Shown here one piece after another: positions 26,021 through 33,923 of a stretch of DNA of 64,000 nt; within the stretch, counting starts at the first letter, position 1; every line of letters begins with the position of its first letter. Source of the stretch: JANXLS01 sp037129555. GTDB taxonomy: Bacteria > Planctomycetota > SZUA-567 > H5-PLA8. Position numbers and translations under genes: made by a program. The notes below the pieces were generated by a model. It searched no databases. It was not told the origin of the DNA and was given only the letters and a program-made list of their open reading frames with translations. The stretch is taken from the NCBI GenBank assembly GCA_037129555.1, contig JBAXUS010000007.1, positions 8,675-72,674 of the forward strand, read 5' to 3'.

Positions 26021-26887
26021 TTAACGACGCCCCGACAACCGTGTGTTCATAATCGTTTTAACGGCGCGATCTACCGCTCCATGCAGATCGATGGCTTGTA
26101 GTTCATCGAAACGCCGAAACGGAAGTTCGTCGTACACCGCCGCCCAATTGTAAGCCACGCGCATGACCGTTTGCAAATTGACCGCATCGTATAAATTGTA
26201 GCGGATCAACGGCACCAACGCATCTGTCCGACCGCGTAAATGAGCGGCCCATAATTTGACCGCGTCGTAGCCCGAATAATGCCGGATGTCTATCGGTCGC
26301 TCGATCCCGATCTGTGTTTCAATTTTCTTCAGCCCGCCTGTCAATCCGACTGCGCGCGTGATCGGGCGCAGGTCCAGATGCGCACCCTTAAAGAACTTTT
26401 CGCCAAAGCGCTTTTCGAGATACGGGACATCAAACGATGCACCGTTGAACGTGACGAGCACTTTATATTTTGAAAGATACTCCGGGATTTCGTGCAGATT
26501 TTTATGCCGTAGAAAAACTTTTGCATCCGTGCCATCCCAGACGGCAACAACGGTCGTGCGGTCAGGGCCGTCGCCATCGTTCAGTGGAAGGTCCGGCTTT
26601 TTTCCGTCGGTTTCGATGTCCAGATACGCAATGCGTCCGTCATCAAAATCAGCGGCCATGCGCCAGGATTGTTCACTGCCCAGTCGCTTTTCAAACCAGC
26701 ATGTGTCGCCTTCTGCGAGCTTCACCCGTGACAGTGTCAACTCCTGCTCCAGCGGCGGCGGAGGGCCGTCGTCGAAGAGGTCGCGATGCGTCAATACATC
26801 ATCCCACGAGATCAATCCATCGTGCCAAAAATTTCTTTCACGCGCCTCGCCGATGCCGGCAAGATGGATGAACGAACGGGTCAACAT
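26021..26887 (-). CDS. RNase H-fold exonuclease-like protein (YprB/RNase_H_2)
   Basis: A 288-residue protein whose residues about 85-260 form a DnaQ-like 3'-5' exonuclease domain: YLDIETDG (first two acidic ligands), LVTFNGASFDVPYL, and IRYNLYDAVNLQ at the end. Bacillus YprB and the predicted RNase_H_2 family share this layout. The N-terminal 80 residues begin with LTRSFIHLAGIGEARERNFW, a helix-hairpin-like start seen in these proteins. It is likely a nucleic-acid-processing enzyme in the cytoplasm. It sits between ptsI and gltX on the same strand with gaps over 100 nt. Confidence 0.8.
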   Translation of the reverse strand: MLTRSFIHLAGIGEARERNFWHDGLISWDDVLTHRDLFDDGPPPPLEQELTLSRVKLAEGDTCWFEKRLGSEQSWRMAADFDDGRIAYLDIETDGKKPDLPLNDGDGPDRTTVVAVWDGTDAKVFLRHKNLHEIPEYLSKYKVLVTFNGASFDVPYLEKRFGEKFFKGAHLDLRPITRAVGLTGGLKKIETQIGIERPIDIRHYSGYDAVKLWAAHLRGRTDALVPLIRYNLYDAVNLQTVMRVAYNWAAVYDELPFRRFDELQAIDLHGAVDRAVKTIMNTRLSGRR

Positions 26888-26958
26888 AGTGAACGGCCTG
26901 CTTTCTCATGAACGTTTCGAGTGGTGCGATAGATGCACGAAGCACGTATTGCAACACT

Positions 26959-26986
26959 CGAAACCCGAAACTCAAAATCCGAAACA
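26959..26986. repeat. Short GAAACC-type heptamer array after gltX
   Basis: Four 7-nt units: CGAAACC, CGAAACT, CAAAATC, CGAAACA. They start 6 nt past the gltX stop. The same unit builds the 9-copy array at 47161 and the inverted repeat at 3637. Confidence 0.7.
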
Positions 26987-26991
26987 AGCCG

Positions 26992-28578
26992 TTAATTCAC
27001 CTGCGTTATAGCGAAATCAATGCGCCTCAAGCACTCGGCTTGACCGAGTAAATGCAGCGTGTCGTGAATCGGCGGGCTGACCGTGGTCCCGCTCAACGCG
27101 ACACGGAGTGGCTGCGCAACATCGCCCAACTTCCGTCCCTTCGCCTCCGCAAAATGCTTGACCGCCGCATCCAACGCATCGCCGGACCATTCTTCTATGC
27201 CAGCCAGAACTCCGCGCATCTCGGTCAGCACCGCGAGACCGTCGTTTTTCTTCAAGACTTTGTCGACGGCCTTCTGATCCAGCTTCGTCGGAGCCTTGAA
27301 AAAGAGGGCCACATTTTCAGCCAGTTGCTTGAGCGTCTTGGAGCGCTCCTGTTCCATCAGCAACACATTCTTCAACCAACTCGGCGAATGATGGGTGAGG
27401 TCGTAGCCCTGCTTCTGCAGGGACGGCGCGACGCGTTTCACCAATTCCGCCGAGTCCAATTTGTGCAAATATTCGCCATTGATCCATTCGAGTTTGGAGC
27501 CTTTGAGGCACTCTGAAAGCCACTCGACAATCTGCGCTTCCACTTCCGGATCGGTCGTCGCTCCACCCGCAGCGACGGGCGGCGGAGTCTTGCGGTTTAA
27601 CGTGAATTGTGCCGACGCGCTCTTGATCCGGTCAAACGAGAATTCGCGGATGATTTCGTCCATCGGCATGACTTCGTGCTCGTTGCCGGGCGACCAGCCG
27701 AGCAGCGCTTCGAAATTGATCATCGCCTCAGGTAACAGTCCGCAGGCCTCATACAGCGTGATCGCGACGGGATCGCGGCGCTTGCTGATCTTCTTGCCTT
27801 CTTCATTAAAGATCATCGGCAAGTGCGCGAAGACTGGAACCTTCGGTGCGGTGGGCACGGCCGGATCGTTGAGCTTCGCGAGTGCTTCGTAAATGAAAAT
27901 CTGGCGGAACGTGTTTTCGACATGGTCATCGCCGCGAATGACGTGGCTGATGCGCATGTCAACGTCGTCAATCACGCAGGCAAAATTGTAGACTGGCATA
28001 CCGTTGCCGCGCATGATCACGAAGTCTTTAGCCGTGACGCCGTCCTCTTCCAAATACGTTTGCGCGGGTTTGGCGATAGAGCCTTTTACGGCGTCTTCGA
28101 AGACCATTTCGGTGCGACCGTTCAAGACGACTTTAAGATACAACGCCGGATTCGGATCGGCAGCGGCCTGGGCCTTTTCTTCGTCCCACTTGCCCTGCTT
28201 CTTAAGCTTCTCAATCTTCCACTCAGGCAGTCCGCCCGCCGCTTCCTTCTTCGCCCAATACGCAAGTCCCGCTTTTTCAAGCGCGTCGCCGACGACCTTG
28301 TAGCGCTCCATGCGCTGGCTTTGAAAATACGGTGCGCACGGACCGCCGATGTCTGGGCCTTCGTCCCAATTCAAGCCGCACCATTTCAGCCCGTCGATGA
28401 TGATCTGCGTGGCCTCTTCCTTGTTGCGCTGAATGTCAGTGTCCTCAATGCGCAGAATGAATTTACCGCCGGTCTTGCGGGCGTAGAGCCAGTTGAACAG
28501 CGCGGTGCGGACACCGCCGACATGCAGGTAGCCCGTGGGACTGGGCGCAAATCGAACTCGAACGGACGAACTGGACAT
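26992..28578 (-). CDS. gltX: Glutamyl-tRNA synthetase
   Basis: Charges tRNA-Glu with glutamate in the cytoplasm. At 528 residues it is slightly longer than the usual 470-490. The class I signatures are present: APSPTGYLHVGG (HIGH-like, about residues 11-22), FILRIEDTD, and KISKRRDP (KMSKS-like, about residue 264). A stretch of PVAAGGATTDPEVEAQ near 345 looks like a lineage-specific insertion and accounts for part of the extra length. The ATG has AAGGA about 10 nt ahead. Whether it also charges tRNA-Gln depends on glnS or gatCAB, neither of which is in view. Confidence 0.95.
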   Translation of the reverse strand: MSSSSVRVRFAPSPTGYLHVGGVRTALFNWLYARKTGGKFILRIEDTDIQRNKEEATQIIIDGLKWCGLNWDEGPDIGGPCAPYFQSQRMERYKVVGDALEKAGLAYWAKKEAAGGLPEWKIEKLKKQGKWDEEKAQAAADPNPALYLKVVLNGRTEMVFEDAVKGSIAKPAQTYLEEDGVTAKDFVIMRGNGMPVYNFACVIDDVDMRISHVIRGDDHVENTFRQIFIYEALAKLNDPAVPTAPKVPVFAHLPMIFNEEGKKISKRRDPVAITLYEACGLLPEAMINFEALLGWSPGNEHEVMPMDEIIREFSFDRIKSASAQFTLNRKTPPPVAAGGATTDPEVEAQIVEWLSECLKGSKLEWINGEYLHKLDSAELVKRVAPSLQKQGYDLTHHSPSWLKNVLLMEQERSKTLKQLAENVALFFKAPTKLDQKAVDKVLKKNDGLAVLTEMRGVLAGIEEWSGDALDAAVKHFAEAKGRKLGDVAQPLRVALSGTTVSPPIHDTLHLLGQAECLRRIDFAITQVN

Positions 28579-28728
28579 TAATAAACTTCCTTTCAGTGAA
28601 CGGCGATATGAGTTGTTTCCAACGCTCGGCGGGACGACAGTGCGCGAGGTTATAGCGGGATTGGAACGGCTTCAAAAGGGCCATCAAACTCAATGCGTAC
28701 TATACCCGTTAAAAACCCGCATGAAAAG

Positions 28729-29919
28729 TCATTTCTCAACCTCGGCGTCGTCGCGATTTCCATAGTCGCGCCAGCCGCCGACATAGTTGCGGATCGTGTC
28801 GTAACCCATTAGCCAAAGCGTGAAATAAAGATGCGCGCTGCGACCTCCTGCCTGGTCATAAATCGCGATTGGAAAGTCCTTATCGACGTTCGATAGCCGT
28901 AAAATTGCGTGGATTTCCGCCGGTGTCCGCCACTCGCGCACCCCGGCGTTGAGGGTCGTCATCGATTGCCACGGAAGATTCACGGCTCCGGGAATATGTC
29001 CGCCGAATTTGCCGCGCACATCGTCGCCCATGTATTCGGCCCGCGCTCGCGCATCAAGAAGGTTCGCTGTCGGAAGCTGACCGATGACTTTCACGCGCAT
29101 ACGATACTGAGGCAGATCGTCGAATGCACAGGCACCGCGCGGCGTGTCGAGCGGGACGAATGTTCCGGTGTCGTCCAGCGTCGGCATAGTAATGGAGGTG
29201 ATGCGCTTTTCTTTCCGCCATTTCGCAAAGCCACCATTGAGAATCGAAATGTGGTCATGCCCAAAGGCGTGAAACGTGAACCAGATGCGCGCGGCGAGGC
29301 GGCCGTCGTCATCATCATAAACGACAATACGCGTGGTCGGTGTGATGCCATCCTGCTTGCTGATCGCCGCAATCGCGCGCGGCGGCGGCATAAAGTACGG
29401 AGCCAGATTCGGGTCTTGGAATAAATCAGATTGAATGCTGCGCGCGCCGGGAATGTGGCTGATGCGAAATGCAGCCGCGTCGCGTCCGTCGATGACGATG
29501 GTTCTGACGTTCAATTCGTCGAGCCATTTTTCAAGCTTCGCGCTGTCGATCAGTGCGTCGGGCCTGGCGAATTTCTCGGGAGCTGGCGGTTCGTTAAGCG
29601 GAGTCAAACGGGGCACTGCCGCTGGGTCGAGGCCGTTCTCACCGGCGAACGATGTGATCGTTGCAGCCAGCAAAATCGAGAACAAAACGGCAACTTCGGA
29701 TATTCGGGATGCATTCCGGGACGTGCGCCGCTGTTCCCTCTCTCCCTGGGGGAGAGGGCCGACGAGCCTGCTGTTCGGCTCGCGGGGTGAGGGGTGGACG
29801 CTTAGATTAATCAACGCCTTCCCCTCACCCCGCGCAGGAGTACCTGCGTCGGCCCTCTCCCAATGGGAGAGGGGAATAGCCGCTGTAACTCGGGCAATGA
29901 GCCGATCCGCTATTTGCAT
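28729..29919 (-). CDS. Exported double-rhodanese protein lacking catalytic Cys
   Basis: A 396-residue protein with a hydrophobic export segment (VAVLFSILLAATITSFAG) and two rhodanese folds. The first has TIVIDGRDAAAFRISHIPGA; the second has ANLLDARARAEYMG and GHIPGAVNLPW. Both active-site loops lack Cys: YDDDDGRLAAR in domain 1 and YDQAGGRSAH in domain 2, where CxxGxR is expected. Sulfur transfer is therefore doubtful. The ATG at 29919 has GGAGG 12 nt upstream and is chosen over a TTG at 29973. Codons 15-62 are made of a 144-bp palindromic repeat lying in frame. The gene diverges from recG. Confidence 0.78.
   Translation of the reverse strand: MQIADRLIARVTAAIPLSHWERADAGTPARGEGKALINLSVHPSPREPNSRLVGPLPQGEREQRRTSRNASRISEVAVLFSILLAATITSFAGENGLDPAAVPRLTPLNEPPAPEKFARPDALIDSAKLEKWLDELNVRTIVIDGRDAAAFRISHIPGARSIQSDLFQDPNLAPYFMPPPRAIAAISKQDGITPTTRIVVYDDDDGRLAARIWFTFHAFGHDHISILNGGFAKWRKEKRITSITMPTLDDTGTFVPLDTPRGACAFDDLPQYRMRVKVIGQLPTANLLDARARAEYMGDDVRGKFGGHIPGAVNLPWQSMTTLNAGVREWRTPAEIHAILRLSNVDKDFPIAIYDQAGGRSAHLYFTLWLMGYDTIRNYVGGWRDYGNRDDAEVEK
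29733..29876. repeat. 144-bp cloverleaf-like palindromic element inside the rhodanese 5' end
   Basis: Terminal hairpins CCCTCTCCC/GGGAGAGGG stand at both ends. Between them GCCGAC pairs with GTCGGC (about 29848-29853), CGAGCC with GGCTCG (29763-29782), CGGGGTGAGGGG (29782-29793) with CCCCTCACCCCG (29821-29832), and CGCAGG with CCTGCG. The whole folds like a multi-armed cruciform. Its length is exactly 48 codons, so the rhodanese frame stays open through it. The form is that of a non-autonomous REP/MITE-type element; no transposase is nearby. Confidence 0.85.
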
Positions 29920-29966
29920 TTGAAATACACGCCTCCAAGCGCGTAAACTAATTCCAGAAATCACAA

Positions 29967-32240
29967 ATGACAAATGACTTTGAAACTTTCTCTCCAGGCA
30001 CCGGCTTGAACGAACTGCTCGGGCGCCCGCTGCAATTCTTCAAGGGCGTCGGCCCGGTCAAGGCCTCGCTGCTGGCGCGCTTGAATCTACAGACGATTCA
30101 AGACCTCATTTTTCATTTTCCAACGAGCCACAAAGACCGCGCGAGCGTCACACCCATTGAGCATCTCAAAGTTGGAAAAGACGCGAACGTCGTGGCGCAG
30201 ATCATCGATCTGACTGCGAAGCGGTTCAACGGCAAGGAACAGATCACCGCGTATTTAATGGACGCGGCGGGCGATCAGATTCAAGCGGTGTGGTGGAACC
30301 CGTGGGTCGCGGACAAATTGACGCCGAATCATTGGGCTTTTTTTTGTGGCAAGATTTCAACTTTCGGCGCGCGCAAGCAAATCTCGAACGCTGAATTCGA
30401 AGTCTTTGACGACGGCGAATTTGACGCATCGTCGGGAGCCATGGCGACAGGGCCGAGTTTCGGACGGATTGTTCCCGTCTATAACCTCCGTCCAAAAAAT
30501 CGGCTCCCCGATGGTCAGGAGCCGCCCGAGATTCGCATCAATCAAAATTCGTTGCGCAAAATTGTGTGGGACACGTTGGAGCTTGGCGCACCGCAACAAT
30601 TGTGCGATCAAATTCCCGAATCCGTGCGCGTCGAAAACAAATTGATGCCACTTGCCGACGCAGTGCGCCAATTTCATTTTCCGAATTCGATGGACGACTT
30701 AAAGGAGGCGCGCCGCCGTCTGGTGTTCGAAGAATTATTCATCGTCTCGACGGGCGTCGCCTTGCGTCGCGCTCAAGTTGAACGCGCTGCCGTCTCGACG
30801 CGCCTATCGCTCCTCCCGGCGATTCTAAAGCGCATCGAAGCGCGGTTACCATTTACCCTGACCGAATCACAATCAAAAGCGTTCAACCAAATCGCGACCG
30901 ACATGGGCCGCACGACACCGATGAATCGCCTGTTGCAGGGCGATGTCGGCAGCGGCAAAACGGCTGTTGCAGTCGCCGCGTTATTGCTGTGCGTCGCGCA
31001 CGGACATCAAGCGGTGTTGCTCGCTCCGACAGAAGCATTGGCGACGCAGCATCATCGAACGCTCTCAAAATTACTCCAGAATTCACGCGTCGAAATTGGC
31101 TTGTTGCGTGGTGGAATCGCACCCTCCGCGCGCGCGGAATTTCTTGACAAACTTCGTGCCGGAACGTTGCACATCGCCATTGGAACACACGCACTGCTTG
31201 AGCCGGGCGTGATCTTCAAATCGCTCGCGTTGGCCGTCGTGGACGAACAGCACAAATTCGGTGTAGCACAACGCATGGCGCTCCGCGCAAAAGGCTGCGC
31301 CCCGCACGTGCTGGTCATGACCGCAACGCCCATTCCGCGCACCGTGACGCTGACTCTGTACGGGGATCTCGACATTTCCATCCTCGATCAATCCCCGCCC
31401 GGACGCGGTGAAATCGTGACGCGTTGGCTCGACGAATCGGACCGACCGCGAGCCTATAAATACATTTTGGACGAAGCGAAAAAAGGTCATTCGACCTACA
31501 TCGTCCTGCCGCGCATCATCGGAGAAACAACTGAAGATTCGGAACCCGATCCTTTCAGCGACGCGAATTATTCCGAGACGCCGAAGAAGCGCAAACCGAA
31601 AATTCCGAAGCCCGGCCAGGCGAAATTGTGGACCGATGTCAAAGGCGCGGAAGAAGAATTCGAGCGCATCAAAGAACAGTTGCCGACGCTGAAAGTCGAG
31701 TTGCTTCACGGTCGCTTGCCGTCGGCAGAAAAGCAGCGCGTCCTCGCAGCGCTCGCGGATGGAAAGATCGACGTGCTAGTCAGCACGCAGGTAATTGAAG
31801 TCGGGATCGATTTAGCAACAGCGACGGTTATGGTCATCGAAAACGCTGAACGCTTCGGACTCTCCGCGTTGCATCAATTGCGCGGACGCGTGGGCCGAAG
31901 CGAACGCAAATCATTCTGCGTATTCTTCAGCGATACGATGACGGAAGAAGGTGAAGCGCGGTTAAAAGCATTCGAAAAAACGCGCGACGGTTTCGAACTC
32001 GCCGAGACTGATTTCAAATTGCGCGGACCGGGGCAGTTCTTTGGAACGCGGCAGAGTGGCATGCCGGAATTAAAAGTTGCGGACCTGTTGCTCGACACCT
32101 CGATTCTCGCAGAAGCTCGTGACGCGGCGTTCAAAATTGTCCGGGCTGACACGCGACTTTTGCTGCCCGAACATTCGCACCTTAAAAAGCGCGTGATCGA
32201 AGTCCTCGGCTCGCGCCTGGGTTTGATTGATGTGGGGTAG
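29967..32240 (+). CDS. recG: ATP-dependent DNA helicase RecG
   Basis: Unwinds and remodels stalled replication forks and Holliday junctions. The 757 residues show the standard order. An N-terminal wedge/OB domain comes first (GVGPVKASLLARLNL, FHFPTSHKDR), then helicase motifs: GDVGSGKTAVA (Walker A, about 325), VVDEQHKFGV (motif II, about 423), MTATPIPRT (motif III), and VIEVGIDLATATVMVIENAERFGLSALHQLRGRVGR (motifs V-VI). A Lys/Pro-rich insert of about 35 residues near 525 (NYSETPKKRKPKIPKPG) is a variable family feature. There is no good ribosome binding site before the ATG. It diverges from the rhodanese gene and converges with the next gene (3-nt gap). Confidence 0.97.
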   Translation: MTNDFETFSPGTGLNELLGRPLQFFKGVGPVKASLLARLNLQTIQDLIFHFPTSHKDRASVTPIEHLKVGKDANVVAQIIDLTAKRFNGKEQITAYLMDAAGDQIQAVWWNPWVADKLTPNHWAFFCGKISTFGARKQISNAEFEVFDDGEFDASSGAMATGPSFGRIVPVYNLRPKNRLPDGQEPPEIRINQNSLRKIVWDTLELGAPQQLCDQIPESVRVENKLMPLADAVRQFHFPNSMDDLKEARRRLVFEELFIVSTGVALRRAQVERAAVSTRLSLLPAILKRIEARLPFTLTESQSKAFNQIATDMGRTTPMNRLLQGDVGSGKTAVAVAALLLCVAHGHQAVLLAPTEALATQHHRTLSKLLQNSRVEIGLLRGGIAPSARAEFLDKLRAGTLHIAIGTHALLEPGVIFKSLALAVVDEQHKFGVAQRMALRAKGCAPHVLVMTATPIPRTVTLTLYGDLDISILDQSPPGRGEIVTRWLDESDRPRAYKYILDEAKKGHSTYIVLPRIIGETTEDSEPDPFSDANYSETPKKRKPKIPKPGQAKLWTDVKGAEEEFERIKEQLPTLKVELLHGRLPSAEKQRVLAALADGKIDVLVSTQVIEVGIDLATATVMVIENAERFGLSALHQLRGRVGRSERKSFCVFFSDTMTEEGEARLKAFEKTRDGFELAETDFKLRGPGQFFGTRQSGMPELKVADLLLDTSILAEARDAAFKIVRADTRLLLPEHSHLKKRVIEVLGSRLGLIDVG

Positions 32241-32243
32241 CCT

Positions 32244-32927
32244 TCAGCCACATCCACACGTTCCGCCGGGCGCACAACCCGCGCTGGCCGTACCCACGCT
32301 GTTTGAGTGCCAAACACCCATGCCGCGAAATTCTTCGGGAATTCGTTCTTCAGGAAATTCAGGCGCGAAGACACCGCAGAATCGAACGTGATGAGCGCTC
32401 GGTAATTCCTTCCAATACAGCGCTTGCCACGGACTGACGACGTCCCATTTGAACGATGGTAGATGCGGAACGATGCCGCGAAAATGGACGCTGGACATGA
32501 ACTTATCGAGATACGCTTTATCCACGCAAAAGAATTCGCCGACGCGTTCGCGAGCTATGCTATCGAATTCTCCGTCCTCATCGCTGTCGCCAAAAACGCC
32601 GTCCACAAACCGGTTCCAATCCGGCTGCGCTACGTCTGCCCACACCGCGCCACCCGTTTCGGTCAAGCCATAATCCGCATCGAATTCGCTGTCGAGCGCG
32701 GCGCTGATTTCGTCGGATGTCGGCGAGAATTCACCGCGATCCTCATTCGTTGCGTTGATCAATTTAAGTTCGACAAGCCGGTTCAATGTGGCAAGAAGCG
32801 TGTCGCGATCCATGCCGTGAGCCGGGCGGTCGAAGATGGCTTCGACATTCTCCATCACCAACATGCCGATGGAATGGCGCTGTTCAATCGCACTGTCGAG
32901 CAACCACATTTCGTTGGGAGTCATCAC
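32244..32927 (-). CDS. Hypothetical acidic protein with Cys/Gly tail
   Basis: A 227-residue cytoplasmic protein I do not recognise. The first 75 residues look like a winged-helix-type small domain (DRDTLLATLNRLVELKLINATNEDRGEFSPTSDE). The middle is acidic and aromatic. The C-terminus is ASAGCAPGGTCGCG, three Cys in the last ten residues, a possible metal site. Its stop is 3 nt from the recG stop on the other strand. The arrangement (helix-turn-helix-like start, metal-like tail) could suit a regulator, but that is speculation. Confidence 0.65.
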   Translation of the reverse strand: MMTPNEMWLLDSAIEQRHSIGMLVMENVEAIFDRPAHGMDRDTLLATLNRLVELKLINATNEDRGEFSPTSDEISAALDSEFDADYGLTETGGAVWADVAQPDWNRFVDGVFGDSDEDGEFDSIARERVGEFFCVDKAYLDKFMSSVHFRGIVPHLPSFKWDVVSPWQALYWKELPSAHHVRFCGVFAPEFPEERIPEEFRGMGVWHSNSVGTASAGCAPGGTCGCG

Positions 32928-32948
32928 TCATTCCTGACACTTTAAAGT

Positions 32949-32971
32949 AGAGCCGAAATATTTTCGGCTCT
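32949..32971. repeat. Perfect GAGCCGAAA/TTTCGGCTC palindrome
   Basis: AGAGCCGAAA (32949-32958) pairs with TTTCGGCTCT (32962-32971), loop TAT. It lies between the FAH-family gene and the hypothetical gene. There is no T-run after it on the minus strand. It is nearly identical to 38942-38962. Confidence 0.8.
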
Positions 32972-32989
32972 TGATCGTCGCTACGAATT

Positions 32990-33826
32990 CTACTCCACAC
33001 CATTCACTAACGTCCCAATCGGCCCAATGGTGATGCTGATTTCATCGCGGCTTTGCAGCGTGAATTCGTTCGGCGGAACAATGCCGGTGCCGGTCATCAG
33101 GAAGCATCCGTTCGGAAAACTGTTGTCGCGGAAGAGGAAGCCGACGAGTTCTTCGAAGCCGCGTTTGATGCTTGCGACGGTGATTGCGCCTTTGAATGCG
33201 GACGCGCCGTTGCGTTTGATTTCGAGCAAGATTTCGGTGTCCTTCGTCAGTTTAAAATCCGGCGTGTCGGCGAGCAAAATACACGGGCCGAGGCCGCAGC
33301 ATTTGTCGTACACTTTGGCCTGGGGCAAATACAGCGGGTTCTCGCCTTCGATGTCGCGCGAACTCATGTCATTGCCGATCGTGTAGCCGAATATTTTTCC
33401 GTGCGAGGTGATCGCGAGCGTCAATTCAGGTTCCGGGACATTCCATTTTCCATCGGAGCGAATGCGGACATTCTGGCCGGTGCCGACGACGCGATGCGGC
33501 GTGGCCTTGAAGAACAGCTCCGGGCGCTCAGCGGAATACACGCGGTCGTAAAAACTCCCGCCGCCAGCTACCTGCGATTCTTCCATGCGCGCTTCACGGC
33601 TGCGGAAATACGTCACGCCTGCCGCCCACACTTCCTGGCGGTCAATGGGCGGAAGCAGTTCTTCATTCGGCAGGCCGGGGAGGCGGTCTTCGGATTTCAA
33701 CACCGAGCGCAATTTCGCGACGGGGTCTTTCTCCGTAAATAGCGTATGCCACAACCACGCGTCCATGCGGTAAAAATCGCCCGCGTCTTCACACACAAGG
33801 CCATTGCGATAATTGTAAATCTTCAC
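32990..33826 (-). CDS. Fumarylacetoacetate hydrolase (FAH) family protein
   Basis: A 278-residue FAH-fold enzyme. I choose GTG 33826: GGAG at 33833-33836 is 6 nt ahead, whereas the ATG at 33832 abuts that GGAG. The metal-ligand set EPELTLAI, the YTIGNDMSSRDIEGENPLYLPQAKVYDKCCGLGP loop and TGTGIVPPNEFTLQ are intact. FAH enzymes hydrolyse or dehydrate acylpyruvates and 2-keto-3-deoxy sugar acids with Mg2+. The overall form resembles 2-keto-3-deoxy-arabinonate dehydratase-like members, which would suit the sugar-catabolic setting, but the reaction is not certain. Confidence 0.85.
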   Translation of the reverse strand: MKIYNYRNGLVCEDAGDFYRMDAWLWHTLFTEKDPVAKLRSVLKSEDRLPGLPNEELLPPIDRQEVWAAGVTYFRSREARMEESQVAGGGSFYDRVYSAERPELFFKATPHRVVGTGQNVRIRSDGKWNVPEPELTLAITSHGKIFGYTIGNDMSSRDIEGENPLYLPQAKVYDKCCGLGPCILLADTPDFKLTKDTEILLEIKRNGASAFKGAITVASIKRGFEELVGFLFRDNSFPNGCFLMTGTGIVPPNEFTLQSRDEISITIGPIGTLVNGVE

Positions 33827-33923
33827 GGACATCTCCAAGTAAAAATGCTTCGAATACGCGCGCTCGAAATTCAAAACCGCGCGTCCATCGTTGTGTTCTG
33901 TAATGAAAATAAGATGAGGTAAT

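Noticed and set aside
29686..29973. Longest version of the rhodanese frame starting at TTG 29973
   Set aside because: No ribosome binding site; the ATG at 29919 has GGAGG upstream. The start at TTG 29685 beyond the repeat is possible but also lacks a site.
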